Of a stretch of DNA of 64,000 nt, positions 27,950-38,700 are shown in pieces (within the stretch, counting starts at the first letter, position 1; the number at the start of each line of letters is the position of its first letter). A program made the position numbers and the translations under genes. The notes beneath the pieces were generated by a model, which worked only from the letters and a program-made list of their open reading frames with translations, searched no databases and was not told the origin of the DNA. The DNA comes from JBELHO01 sp042091375 (GTDB lineage Bacteria > Pseudomonadota > Gammaproteobacteria > Enterobacterales > Alteromonadaceae): the NCBI GenBank assembly GCA_042091375.1, contig JBELHO010000001.1, positions 62,001 to 126,000 of the forward strand, in the 5' to 3' direction.

Positions 27950-30760
27950 CTAATCGACTACTTGAATAGGTACCGCTTGACCGTTGAACTTAGTGGTCAG
28001 TTGTTCAGTAGGTGGCACAAAGTCGGTAAGCTTAATACCTGTTACCGCGCTTTTGTATTCAGCCAGAGAAGGAAATCTACCTAGCACTGTTGACAGTACC
28101 ACTAGCGGTGTTGAACCAAGTAGTGATTCACCTTTTTTATCTGTGGTATCGGCAACAACACGCCCCTGAAATAAACGAGTTGATGTTGCAATAACCGTGT
28201 CACCAGGCTCGGCTTTTTCTTGGTTACCCATGCACAAGTTACAGCCCGGACGTTCTAAATACATAATGTTATCATACTTAGTACGAGCGGCGTTTTTAGG
28301 CACAGCATCATCAAATTCAAAACCAGAGTATTTTTGCAAAATCTCCCAGTCACCCTCTGCTTTGAGCTCATCAACAATGTTGTAGGTTGGTGGTGCAATA
28401 ACTAATGGCGCTTTAAATGTGACTTGTCCATTTTGTTTTTCGAGGTTGCGCAGCATTTGGGCAATAATTTGCATATCGCCTTTATGTACCATACAAGATC
28501 CCACGAAGCCTAGGTCTACTGGCTTAGCGTTGTAGAAGGATACAGGGCGAATAACATCATGAGTATAGCGCTTTGAGACGTCTTCATTGTTGACATCTGG
28601 ATCGGCGATCATAGGTTCGTCAATCGCATCTAAATCAACAACAACTTCTGCAAAGTACTTGGCTGTGTCGTCAGGGGCTAACGCAGGATTACTGCCCGAT
28701 TTGATCTCTGCAATGCGCTTGTCTGCTAAACTGATCAAATGGTTCAGAGTTTTTGCTGGATTTTCCATGCCCTTATTGATCATAATTTGGATGCGACTCT
28801 TAGCAAGCTCAAGTGATTGTATTAGGGTGTCATCTTCAGAGATACAAATAGACGCTTTGGCCTTCATCTCTGCTGACCAATCGGTGAAAGTAAATGCTTG
28901 GTCGGCTAATAAAGTACCTATGTGCACTTCAATAACACGGCCTTGAAATACATTGTCACCAGCAAATTGCTTGAGCATTTGTGCCTGTGTTGCATGCACT
29001 ACATCGCGAAAGTCCATATGGTGCTTCATTTCGCCTTTAAAGGTCACTTTCACAGATTCAGGGATAGGCATAGTGGCTTCACCTGTTGCCAATGCGAGTG
29101 CAACTGTGCCTGAATCAGCACCAAAAGCGACTCCCTTAGACATACGCGTATGTGAATCACCACCAATAATGATGGCCTGATCATCAACAGTAATGTCATT
29201 CAATACTTTGTGGATAACATCTGTCATCGCGTGATAAACGCCTTTGGGATCACGTGCCGTAATAAGACCAAACTTATTCATAAAACTCATTAGTTTAGGA
29301 ATATTGGCTTGCGCTTTACTGTCCCATACCGAAGCCGTGTGACAACCCGATTGATAGGCTCCGTCGACTATCGGTGAAATGGTTGAAGCAGCCATGGCTT
29401 CTAATTCTTGGCAGGTCATTGGGCCTGTAGTGTCTTGCGAGCCAACAATGTTTACTTTAACGCGAACATCTGAACCGGCGTGAAGTGCAGTGTTTGAAGT
29501 AACACCGACAGCGTTGTTATTAAATATTTTTTCAACGGCAGTTAAACCTTGACCTTCGATTGAGGTTTCTTTGGCAAGAGCAAATACTTGTTTTGCTTCG
29601 ACTCCCAAGGTTTCAGCGGCAAAAGTTTGCAGCTTTTTACCAAAGACCACAGCGTAAGAACCACCTGCTTTCATAAATTCAATTTTTTGTGGGGTAAATG
29701 CCGACGAAATATCAACTAGCTCTTGGTCACCGTTGTATAACTTCTTGGTCTGTGTGTTAATGGTTAGCACAGTGCCTGTTGCCACAGAGTAAGCTTCTTC
29801 TAATACTGGGTCTCCATTGCCATCAACCACAGCGTTGCCATGAGCATCAACTTTCTTAACCCAGTTTTTCAAATCGAGACCAATACCGCCAGTTACATCG
29901 ACTGTGGTGAGAAAAATTGGTGAAATACCATTGGTACCAGCAACTACAGGTGCGATATTGATAAAAGGTACATATGGACTGGCTTGTTTACCTGCCCACA
30001 AGGCGACGTTGTTCACCCCTGACATACGCGAAGAGCCAACGCCCATGGTACCTTTTTCAGCAATAAGCATCACTTTTTTACTTGGATGTGTAGCTTGTAA
30101 TGCTTGTATTTCTTGTTGTGCTTCCGGCGATATCATACATTTGCCGTGCAATTCACGATCGGCTCGCGAATGCGCTTGATGCCCTGGAGAAAGTAAGTCA
30201 GTTGAAATATCACCTTCACCGGCAATGTAAGTGACTACTTCAATTTTTTCTTCAATATCGGGCAATTTTGTGAAAAATTCTGCTTGCGAATAACTTTCAA
30301 GAATACCTGTAGCGACTGTGTTACCCGCTTTGTGCGCGGCAGCGAGGCGAGCTGTGTCGGCGTCGTATAAAAATACTTGTGTCTTTAACACTTCTGCGGC
30401 GATAGGGGCAACAGATGCATCATTTGAAAGTGCTAAGTCTATGAGGACGGCGACTGAGGGGCCACCTTTCATGTGTGACAACAATTCAAACGCAAATGTT
30501 GCAGAGATCTCATCAACAACAACATTATCCAAAATAATTTCTTTGAGAAATTCAGCTTTTACACTAGCAGCACTGGTGGTACCTGGCAGGGTGTTATAGA
30601 TAAAAAAGCTCAGTGAATCTTCGCGGTGTGGGTGCCCTAGATCTTTGATCTGAGTGATAATTTCTGACAATAAATCAGCGCTATCAATAGGTTTAGGTGC
30701 TAGCCCTAGATCTTTCTTACGGCTTTCTATTTCGGCTATATAATCTAGATATAGACTCAT
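27950..30760 (-). CDS. acnB: Aconitate hydratase B, long divergent type
   Basis: AcnB interconverts citrate and isocitrate and usually also dehydrates 2-methylisocitrate. At 936 residues it is about 70 longer than E. coli AcnB (865). The order is the AcnB one: N-terminal HEAT-like domain, swivel domain, then the 4Fe-4S catalytic domains. Catalytic motifs are readable: VGSQDTTGPMT, GGDSHTRMSKGVAFGADSG, VGSCMVHKGD and the cluster motif PGCNLCMGNQEKA. The sequence as I read it is closer to the long Bacteroidota-type AcnB (for example SFFIYNTLPGTTSA and STDLLSPGHQAHSRADRE) than to the enterobacterial one. It sits where E. coli has acnB but points the other way. Confidence 0.95.
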   Translation of the reverse strand: MSLYLDYIAEIESRKKDLGLAPKPIDSADLLSEIITQIKDLGHPHREDSLSFFIYNTLPGTTSAASVKAEFLKEIILDNVVVDEISATFAFELLSHMKGGPSVAVLIDLALSNDASVAPIAAEVLKTQVFLYDADTARLAAAHKAGNTVATGILESYSQAEFFTKLPDIEEKIEVVTYIAGEGDISTDLLSPGHQAHSRADRELHGKCMISPEAQQEIQALQATHPSKKVMLIAEKGTMGVGSSRMSGVNNVALWAGKQASPYVPFINIAPVVAGTNGISPIFLTTVDVTGGIGLDLKNWVKKVDAHGNAVVDGNGDPVLEEAYSVATGTVLTINTQTKKLYNGDQELVDISSAFTPQKIEFMKAGGSYAVVFGKKLQTFAAETLGVEAKQVFALAKETSIEGQGLTAVEKIFNNNAVGVTSNTALHAGSDVRVKVNIVGSQDTTGPMTCQELEAMAASTISPIVDGAYQSGCHTASVWDSKAQANIPKLMSFMNKFGLITARDPKGVYHAMTDVIHKVLNDITVDDQAIIIGGDSHTRMSKGVAFGADSGTVALALATGEATMPIPESVKVTFKGEMKHHMDFRDVVHATQAQMLKQFAGDNVFQGRVIEVHIGTLLADQAFTFTDWSAEMKAKASICISEDDTLIQSLELAKSRIQIMINKGMENPAKTLNHLISLADKRIAEIKSGSNPALAPDDTAKYFAEVVVDLDAIDEPMIADPDVNNEDVSKRYTHDVIRPVSFYNAKPVDLGFVGSCMVHKGDMQIIAQMLRNLEKQNGQVTFKAPLVIAPPTYNIVDELKAEGDWEILQKYSGFEFDDAVPKNAARTKYDNIMYLERPGCNLCMGNQEKAEPGDTVIATSTRLFQGRVVADTTDKKGESLLGSTPLVVLSTVLGRFPSLAEYKSAVTGIKLTDFVPPTEQLTTKFNGQAVPIQVVD

Positions 30761-31176
30761 TTACTACTCTCTCTAACGGCAAGATGCTAATAAAATAATA
30801 TTAGCATGATAATAATTTTGGGCGTATTTTACCTGATTTGTCGATTAATCTACTAATCATTTGCTTAAATAAGCACTATTCATGGTATTTATAGCCTATA
30901 GAAGCTGTGGTTATAATACAAATGAGAATTATTTACGATTTGACGGTATTTGTCCTCAGTGCAATCTGCAAAATACGCGCTAAAATCAATTTAAATTATA
31001 TTTAAATATATTGATAAACAACAAATTAGATTTTTTTGCTGGTGACATTAGCCAGTGAATGCGGTTGTTTACTTTAGTAATGAATATATTGTACTAATGT
31101 TCAAATATATTGTGTCATTGGGAAAAAATTGGTTATGATAGATTGATATTTAGATAACAAAAAACAGATTTTTTCG
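30761..31176. promoter_or_regulatory. Divergent promoter region of acnB and the first RND operon
   Basis: This 416-base AT-rich region lies between divergently transcribed acnB and the RND adaptor. No gene is visible. AATGAGAATTATTTA at 30921-30935 is a partial Fur-box match (about 11 of 15 positions against AATGATAATCATTAT). No other operator could be assigned by eye. Confidence 0.4.
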
Positions 31177-32328
31177 ATGCTAAAGCCAATACTTCCCTCT
31201 TATTTAATTGTTACTGTATTAATACTAACTTTATTGTCGGCTTGTTTTGAGCGGCCTGTTGAAAAAGAAGCCGAAAAAGAGCTATATCAGGTTCCAGTAG
31301 AAACAGTCTTGTTGCAAAACCAAAACATTAGTAATACCTATCAAACCACAGCGGTACTTGAAGCCCGAGCGGAAAGTAAAGTGACCAATAAAGTGTCTGG
31401 AATGATCGAAAAAGTACTTGTTGAAGAGGGCATGCATGTTGTTAAAGGCCAGGTATTAGCCGAGATTGATGCCGAAAGTTATCAACTTGATTATGAGCGA
31501 GCAACCATAGAGCTGAACTCCATTACCGCTGAATACAATCGCAGTAAACCTATTGATGGCAAACAATTAATTTCTGTCAAAGACTTAGAAAAGTTAGAAT
31601 TTTCAGTTCAAAGCCGAACTAATCAACAGAAAGTGGCGCAGATAAAAGTTAGGGATACCAAAGTCCGCGCACCTATTGCTGGGGTGATCGCAAAGCGCAA
31701 TGTCAAACAAGGCAATATGACTTCAGGCACAGAAAATGAAATGTTTCATATCGTTGCATTAGATAGCTTGCAAGGTGTGGTTTATTTACCGGAAACTGAA
31801 ATTAATAACGTGCAATTGGGACAACAAGCTCAATTGAGTTTCCCCGCCAATGAGCAACGCCTTGTCGATGCAAAGATAGTATTAATAGCACCTGTTATCG
31901 ACACTGAGTCAGGTACATTTAAAGTGACGTTAGAGGTCGATAATCAATCGGGAGAATTAAAGCCGGGAATGTTTGCTAAAGTTTCTCTGGTGCTTGATAC
32001 CCATCAAAATGTGCAAGTGGTTCCGCAAAAAGCGATATTGTTGACCGGATCAGGCAGTAGTTTATTTGTTGTTGCCGAAGGCAAGGCCAAAAAAATATCT
32101 GTGCTTACCGGCTATGAGCAAAATGGTTGGGTTGAAGTATTGACGCCATTAGACAGTAAAGAGCCCATAGTCGTCGTCGGTCAACAAGGGCTAAAAGTCG
32201 ACAGTTTAGTTAAGATATTATCTACAAACATAGAGGACACGGCGCAAGACGGTGCTGCAATACCTCCCTCAGCGAGTATCAAAAAGTCATCGGACTCCTC
32301 CCAATTAGCCAACTTAAGCAGTAAATGA
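31177..32328 (+). CDS. RND efflux periplasmic adaptor (membrane fusion lipoprotein)
   Basis: This is the adaptor of an RND efflux pump. The 383-residue product has a lipoprotein signal with lipobox LSAC (Cys 23) and then HlyD/AcrA-type segments: a first lipoyl half (about 65-95, KVTNKVSGMIEKVLVEEG), a short hairpin, a second lipoyl half (about 135-160, KVRAPIAGVIAKRNVKQG), a beta barrel and a membrane-proximal domain ending near 350. The tail is Ser/Lys-rich. Two pump genes follow on the same strand. No outer-membrane channel is encoded next to it, so a TolC-like protein elsewhere is presumably used. Confidence 0.92.
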   Translation: MLKPILPSYLIVTVLILTLLSACFERPVEKEAEKELYQVPVETVLLQNQNISNTYQTTAVLEARAESKVTNKVSGMIEKVLVEEGMHVVKGQVLAEIDAESYQLDYERATIELNSITAEYNRSKPIDGKQLISVKDLEKLEFSVQSRTNQQKVAQIKVRDTKVRAPIAGVIAKRNVKQGNMTSGTENEMFHIVALDSLQGVVYLPETEINNVQLGQQAQLSFPANEQRLVDAKIVLIAPVIDTESGTFKVTLEVDNQSGELKPGMFAKVSLVLDTHQNVQVVPQKAILLTGSGSSLFVVAEGKAKKISVLTGYEQNGWVEVLTPLDSKEPIVVVGQQGLKVDSLVKILSTNIEDTAQDGAAIPPSASIKKSSDSSQLANLSSK

Positions 32329-32402
32329 GCATGTTAAAAAATATTCAGTGTAACCGTTATTGCTGATCAACTTTTGAGTATTGTTTCGTTAAGGATTTAT
32401 CT

Positions 32403-35400
32403 ATGAGTATAGTCAGTACGGTAGTTAATCGACCGGTTACTGTTGCGATGTTTATTCTCGCGGTGATGATGTTTGGTATGGTCGGTTTTTCACGCTTATC
32501 AGTATCATTATTGCCCGACTTATCTTATCCCACACTGACAATACGCACTGAAAATATGGGCGCAGCACCAGCAGAAATAGAGCAGCTGATCACTAAGCCC
32601 ATTGAAGAATCGGTGGGAGTTGTCAAGGGCATTCGCAAAGTACACTCTATATCAAAACCGGGACAATCAGACGTTATTATTGAGTTTGAATGGGGTACTG
32701 CGATGAATTTTGCCACCCAAAACGTCAGGGAAAAACTCGACATTATTGCTTTGCCAAGAGATGTTAATAAACCCGTTATATTGCGTTTTAATCCAGCACT
32801 TGATCCGATTATTCGTTTGGGTTTATCGTCAACAGACAATCAACCTCAAGCACTGAAACAAATTCGAACCTTTGCCGAGCAAGAAATTAAGCGCCAACTT
32901 GAAACTGTGGCTGGTGTTGCTGCAGTGCAACTTGGCGGTGGATTACAGCAAGAAATTCAAGTGATTTTCGACCAAGATAAAGCGGCTCAACGAGGTATTT
33001 CTGCACAGAGTATTGTCAATCGCATTCAAAGTGAAAATATCAATATGTCTGCAGGCCGAGTCTATGACGGTCAGCAAGAATACTTGGTTAGAACACTCAA
33101 CCAATTTAGTACCTTAGCTCAACTTGGCAATATGATTGTTAAGCAAATTGATGGTCAAACTATTTATCTGAAAGATATTGCACAAGTGATTGATGGTGAA
33201 AAAGAGCGCACTGATATTACCCGCATTAATAACAATGAAGCTATTGAATTAGCGATATATAAAGAGGGAGATGCCAACACGGTTAGCGTCGCTGAAGCGG
33301 TCAATAAAAAATTAACCGCCATGGCTAAAATATTACCTGAAAAATTAACTCTTGATGTGATCCACGACCAATCTGAATTCATCATCAGTGCGGTTGACGA
33401 AGTGAAAACTGCAGCAATGATTGGCGGTGTATTAGCTATGTTAGTGTTGTATTTGTTCCTAGGTAACTTTTTTAATACCATTATTATTTCATTAGCTATT
33501 CCCGTTTCAGTTATTGCAACCTTTAATTTTATGTTTGCCTATGACATTAGCCTCAATGTGATGTCGTTAGGTGGAATAGCCCTTGCGGTCGGTTTATTGG
33601 TGGATAATGCGATTGTTGTATTAGAAAATATAGCTCGTTATAAAGAGAAGGGCAGCAGTATCGTCAATGCCGCAATTAAAGGCACAGAAGAAGTATTTGG
33701 CGCGGTTATCGCATCGACTTTGACTACTTTAGCGGTATTTTTTCCGTTGGCTTTTGTCGTAGGCTTTGCTGGGCAATTGTTTAGTGATCAGGCCTTAACA
33801 GTTACCTTTGCTTTGCTTGCTTCATTGCTGGTTGCACTGACTTTGATCCCAATGTTAGCTTCTCGTCAATCAGGCAATGGCGAGCCACCACAAACTAGCC
33901 AAGCATCAAGCCAACAAGCGGTTGTTAACAGCAATGACCATATAGTCGCCAAAAAAGGCGTTAAGTATATTTTGGGTTTACCGCTCAAAGCGCTATTTTT
34001 ACTCATAAAACTTATATTAAAACTTATATTTAGTTACTTGCCCTTGTTGATAACCAAAATGTTTTTACTGTTTTTTAATGGCATGGCGAAAATTGGACAG
34101 CTGATCTTTAAGCCGATTCAAGGTCGGTTTCGCCTCTATTTTGAATACTTTGCTGCTGGCTATGCCAAGGTATTAAGAACCGCTTTGGCACATCGAGCTA
34201 TGTTAGTTATAGTCAGCGTTGTTTTTGCCATCGGGGTTATCAGTTTGCTGCCTCGCATAGGTATTGAGTTAGTACCTGAGGTTGCAGAGTCTGAATTCAC
34301 CATAGAGCTGACTTTACCGCAAGGTACACCGCTTGAGATCACCGACAAACGCCTGCAACAGTTGGCCTTGCGCGTTGCGACTAGTCCTTTAGTTAAACAC
34401 AGCTATTCACTTGCGGGAAGCGGTAGTCTGATGATGAGCTCCGCCAGTAAAGGCGGTGAAAATTGGGGACAATTAACCGTAGCTGTGACTGACGTTGCCG
34501 ATGTTGAGACGGTGAAAAGGCTAGTGCGCTCTGAAGTATCAAATATGGCAGACGTCAATGGTAAAGTTAAGCAAAGCGAGATATTTACCGTAGAACGACC
34601 CTTGCAAATTGTGTTGTCTGGTTATGATTTGGCCGAGTTGAAAAAATACAGTGATCAATTAGTGCGAACCTTGTCAGCACAGCCACAATTTACCGATATC
34701 AACACCAGTATGCGTGCTGGACAGCCTGAACTTAAAATTAATTTTGACAATCAACGCTTGGCAAGCTTAGGTCTCAGAGCCTCTGATATCGCCGATAAAT
34801 TAGTCACCAAAATTTCTGGCTCGGTGGCCAGCAAGTACAATATTGAAGATAGACAAATAGATATTTTAGTCCGAGCTGATCAAAACGCGCGAAATTCAGC
34901 GCAAGCGATCAGTCAAATGACAGTGAATTCAGAGCAGCAAAAAGTGTTACCTTTATCTTCGGTGGCCACTATCATTGAAAGTATTGGCCCTAATGAGATC
35001 AATCGCGTCGATCAAAACCGAGTCGCAATCATCTCTGCTTCTCTCGCCTATGGTGATTTGGCTGATGCTGCCAATACCGCAGCAGAGTTGATCGATCAAC
35101 TGTACTTTCCCTCGAACATGACGGTCAGCATTGCTGGACAAAATCAGGAAATGGCTACTGCATTCTCTTCATTGATGATGGCATTATCTCTGGCAGTTTT
35201 TTTAGTTTACTTGGTAATGGCATCTCAATTTGAATCACTATTAAATCCTTTTATTATCTTATTTTCAGTACCTTTGGCAATACTGGGTTCTGTTTTAGGT
35301 TTATATATAACCCAAACCAAGATCAGCGTTATTGTGCTCATTGGGGTGATCATGTTAAGCGGTATTGTGGTTAACAATGCCATAGTACTCGTCGATCGCA

Positions 35401-35705
35401 TTAATCAATTACGTCAACAAGGCATCGCCAAGCTCGAAGCTATATTATCGGCCAGTGAATCGCGATTTAGACCGATAATGATGACCACTTTGACGAGTAT
35501 TTTAGGTTTAGCTCCTTTGGCGCTAAGCAGTGGTGACGGAGCAGAGTTAAGAGCGCCACTGGCTATTACAGTGATGAGTGGTTTGTTGGTTGCTACGTTT
35601 TTAACTTTATTGTTGATCCCTGTGCTTTACAGTCTATTTGATCGCAAAGTATATCAAGCGGCGGCGCCTCTTTACGCCAACAGTTCAGTGGATAGTGGAG
35701 TCTGA
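32403..35705 (+). CDS. RND efflux transporter permease (HAE-1-like), first pump
   Basis: This is an inner-membrane, proton-driven RND pump of 1100 residues. It has TM1 at about 12-30, a first porter domain, the TM2-TM6 bundle with TM4 motif GLLVDNAIVVLENIAR (one Asp, then Asn where AcrB has Asp408), a second porter domain and the TM8-TM12 bundle. Between TM6 and TM7 there is a long insertion (about 490-590): a polar Gln/Ser-rich stretch followed by about 60 hydrophobic and basic residues (PLKALFLLIKLILKLIFSYL and onward). Shine-Dalgarno AAGGA precedes the ATG. The stop is 1 base before the next pump's start codon. Confidence 0.94.
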   Translation: MSIVSTVVNRPVTVAMFILAVMMFGMVGFSRLSVSLLPDLSYPTLTIRTENMGAAPAEIEQLITKPIEESVGVVKGIRKVHSISKPGQSDVIIEFEWGTAMNFATQNVREKLDIIALPRDVNKPVILRFNPALDPIIRLGLSSTDNQPQALKQIRTFAEQEIKRQLETVAGVAAVQLGGGLQQEIQVIFDQDKAAQRGISAQSIVNRIQSENINMSAGRVYDGQQEYLVRTLNQFSTLAQLGNMIVKQIDGQTIYLKDIAQVIDGEKERTDITRINNNEAIELAIYKEGDANTVSVAEAVNKKLTAMAKILPEKLTLDVIHDQSEFIISAVDEVKTAAMIGGVLAMLVLYLFLGNFFNTIIISLAIPVSVIATFNFMFAYDISLNVMSLGGIALAVGLLVDNAIVVLENIARYKEKGSSIVNAAIKGTEEVFGAVIASTLTTLAVFFPLAFVVGFAGQLFSDQALTVTFALLASLLVALTLIPMLASRQSGNGEPPQTSQASSQQAVVNSNDHIVAKKGVKYILGLPLKALFLLIKLILKLIFSYLPLLITKMFLLFFNGMAKIGQLIFKPIQGRFRLYFEYFAAGYAKVLRTALAHRAMLVIVSVVFAIGVISLLPRIGIELVPEVAESEFTIELTLPQGTPLEITDKRLQQLALRVATSPLVKHSYSLAGSGSLMMSSASKGGENWGQLTVAVTDVADVETVKRLVRSEVSNMADVNGKVKQSEIFTVERPLQIVLSGYDLAELKKYSDQLVRTLSAQPQFTDINTSMRAGQPELKINFDNQRLASLGLRASDIADKLVTKISGSVASKYNIEDRQIDILVRADQNARNSAQAISQMTVNSEQQKVLPLSSVATIIESIGPNEINRVDQNRVAIISASLAYGDLADAANTAAELIDQLYFPSNMTVSIAGQNQEMATAFSSLMMALSLAVFLVYLVMASQFESLLNPFIILFSVPLAILGSVLGLYITQTKISVIVLIGVIMLSGIVVNNAIVLVDRINQLRQQGIAKLEAILSASESRFRPIMMTTLTSILGLAPLALSSGDGAELRAPLAITVMSGLLVATFLTLLLIPVLYSLFDRKVYQAAAPLYANSSVDSGV

Positions 35706-35706
35706 T

Positions 35707-38700
35707 ATGGACAAACGTTCAGCCTCCGAGGAGGATCCTTTAGCAAAGTCAAACACAAATAAATTATTACCTGTCAATCTTTGGCTAACTGCTTTGGCAC
35801 TGAAACGGCCTGTAACCACAACAATGATCATGTTGTCGCTGTTTATTACTGGCATTATCGCCAGCCGTTTATTGCCACAAGAAAGTTGGCCAGCTGTGAA
35901 TATTCCAGCGGCATTTATCAGTGTTCCCTATAATGGCGCTACCCCAGCAGAAGTCGAGCGCTTGATCACTAGACCCCTTGAAGAAGCGTTGGCAACTTTA
36001 GGTGGTATTATCGAAATGAGCTCTCGCAGTAGTGCCAATAGTGCCTTCATCCGTATCAATTTTAAATTAGACAGTGATCTCGACAGTAAAATCTTAGCGG
36101 TACGTGAAAAAGTCGACATGGTAAGGTACCTGTTACCAGACGATGTCGATCGTGTTTGGGTGAGAAAATTCTCTACTGATGATCTTCCTGTGATCAGCCT
36201 TACCCTGTCTAGTGAGCAAGACTTATCAACCGCTTATGATTTATTAAACAAACAATTAAAGCAACCCATAGAGCGGATCAAAGGGGTCGGCAGTTCTGAA
36301 TTTCGCGGCCTGGTAAAAGCCGCTATTGAAATTCAACTCAACAGCGACAAGGCAGCAATGAATCGCGTCGATCAAGATAAACTGTTGCAAGATTTGCGCG
36401 CCGCAAACTTTTTGGTTAAGTCGGCAACAGTGCTGAGTGGTGATCGAAAATATCGAGTAACCCCTAATGGCGCATACCAGAGCTTTAAAGACATAGAAAA
36501 CTTTCAAGTAAACAATCAACTGAAGCTCAAAGATATTAGTAAAGTTGCCATTGTATATCCACAAAATAGCAGTGAACTGCGCACTGATAGAAGAAAATCA
36601 GTTGGCTTAGAAATATTTAAAGATTCTGATGCCAATCTGGTTGAGTTATCAGGACAAGTTGTGGACTTGATTGAACAACTTAAAACTAGACCGGCATTTG
36701 AAGATATAAAGCTTGAGATCTCCAATAACAGTAGTGATGAAATACAACAATCATTGACTGATTTATTTATTGCTGGGGTGATTGGAGTGGTGATGTCTTT
36801 CGCGGTATTACTGGTTTTTCTACGCAATAGCTATATCACCTTAATCATTGTTGTCTCAGTGCCAATTTCACTGAGTTTTGCCATTGCCGGCATGTATTTT
36901 CTTGGTTACACCATTAATATGCTCAGTTTGGCGGGGCTATTCATTGCTGTCGGCTTACTTATTGATAATTCGGTGGTGATCTGTGAAAGCATACTGCAAC
37001 AACAAAAGACCTCACATTCAGCTTCAACAAAAATTCTCAATGGCGTTGATAACGTCAGCATTGCCATTATTTCTGGTACCTTAACAACAACCATAGTGTT
37101 TTTGCCGCTATTGATAGGTGAAAAAAACTTTCTGACCCAGCTTATTGACAACCTCGCGGTAGCCATTTGTTTACCGCTGTTTGCCTCTTTGCTTATTGCT
37201 AAAACTGCTATTCCGTTGCTGCTCAGTAGAGTAAAGTCGCAGGCCATGTCAGCAGTGGTTATTCAAGGGAAGTTAAATGATCGGTACGCACATTATCTCA
37301 GGAAAATACTGACATATCCAAAACAGACAGGCTTGGCGATTGTGTTATTGTGCCTCAGTGGTCTAGTGACTCGTGAGATAGTCAGTAATAACCCAGAGAT
37401 CAGTAACGCTGAAACCGAGATTATTATTCGGTATAACATTCAAGGTGAGCAAACCCTAGAAAGTGTCTCAGCGGTTGTCGATAAAATGGAGCAATACTTA
37501 TACGATGATCAGCAAGCTTTTCAATTTACCCAAGTCAATAGTCGTATTGGTCCTAGTTATGCTATGTCGCGAATTCAACTCAACGACGATGTTTCAATTC
37601 CGCTTTTTGAATTGAAAGATAGGATCCGTTCAGGCTTTCCAGAGTTTGCCATTGCTAAGCCTTCTTTTGAGTGGGCATCAGCCAAAGAAAAACGAGTACA
37701 ACTGACATTAAACGGTAGCTCTACTGAACGACTTTTGAATTTAAGCTCATCTATTATCCAACAACTCAGTGCTGTCGAAGGATTTGCCGAAGTGGGTTTA
37801 GACAATGACGCTAATAAATCTGAACTGTTACTGCGTATCAATCGCGAGCAAGTATCGCGTTTAGGGCGAACTACCCAAGAAGTAGCCAACCGGATCTCTA
37901 ATGCCTTGAGAGGCACAACTTTGCGTTCATATACAGATCAACAAGTGGGTGAAATTGCTATGCGTTTAGTTTATCACTCCGAAGATGCTTTACCTTTGCA
38001 AGAGATCAAGGCCTTACCTGTTCTGCAGCACCAAGGTAAAACCATTACTTTACAACAATTAGTGACTATAAGTAGCGTGCCGGTGATGCAACAAATATCT
38101 CGTCTACAAAGGCGAACTAATATTGTTATCTCCATGAATCTTGAGGATATCAACCGACAACAGGCGGGGAAAAAAGTTAGGCAAGTGATGCAAGCTATCA
38201 CTTTACCCTCAGGTTATGATTGGCAATTAGGGCGTCAGTTTCAGCGTGATCGGGAAGCTTTACAAGATATGTTTACCAACATTATCTTAGCACTAGCGTT
38301 AATTTTTATGGTAATGGCTGCTCTTTTTGAATCATTGCTAATGCCTATTGCCATTTTATCGTCTATTGGTTTAGCTTTTATTGGTGTTTATTGGACCTTC
38401 GCTATTTTAGGCATTGCTTTGGGTGACACGGGGATGATCGGTATGCTGATATTAATGGGCATAGTGGTTAATAATGGTATTGTATTGATCGATCAAATCA
38501 ACAAGCGCAAAGAGCATGCTGAACAGCTATTAATACCGATCATCGATGCTTGTGTTAGTCGTATCCGACCGATTTTAATGACGGTTGCCACAACAGTTAT
38601 TGGTATGGTGCCTTTGGCATTAACTTCTAGTGATAATCAAACCTATCCAATTGCAGTTGCCATTATCGGCGGATTATTATTTTCTACTTTCACTAGCTTA

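Noticed and set aside
35638..35706. N-terminal extension of the second RND pump
   Set aside because: The extension overlaps the end of the previous pump gene and lacks pump-family sequence; the ATG at 35707 has a good ribosome-binding site.
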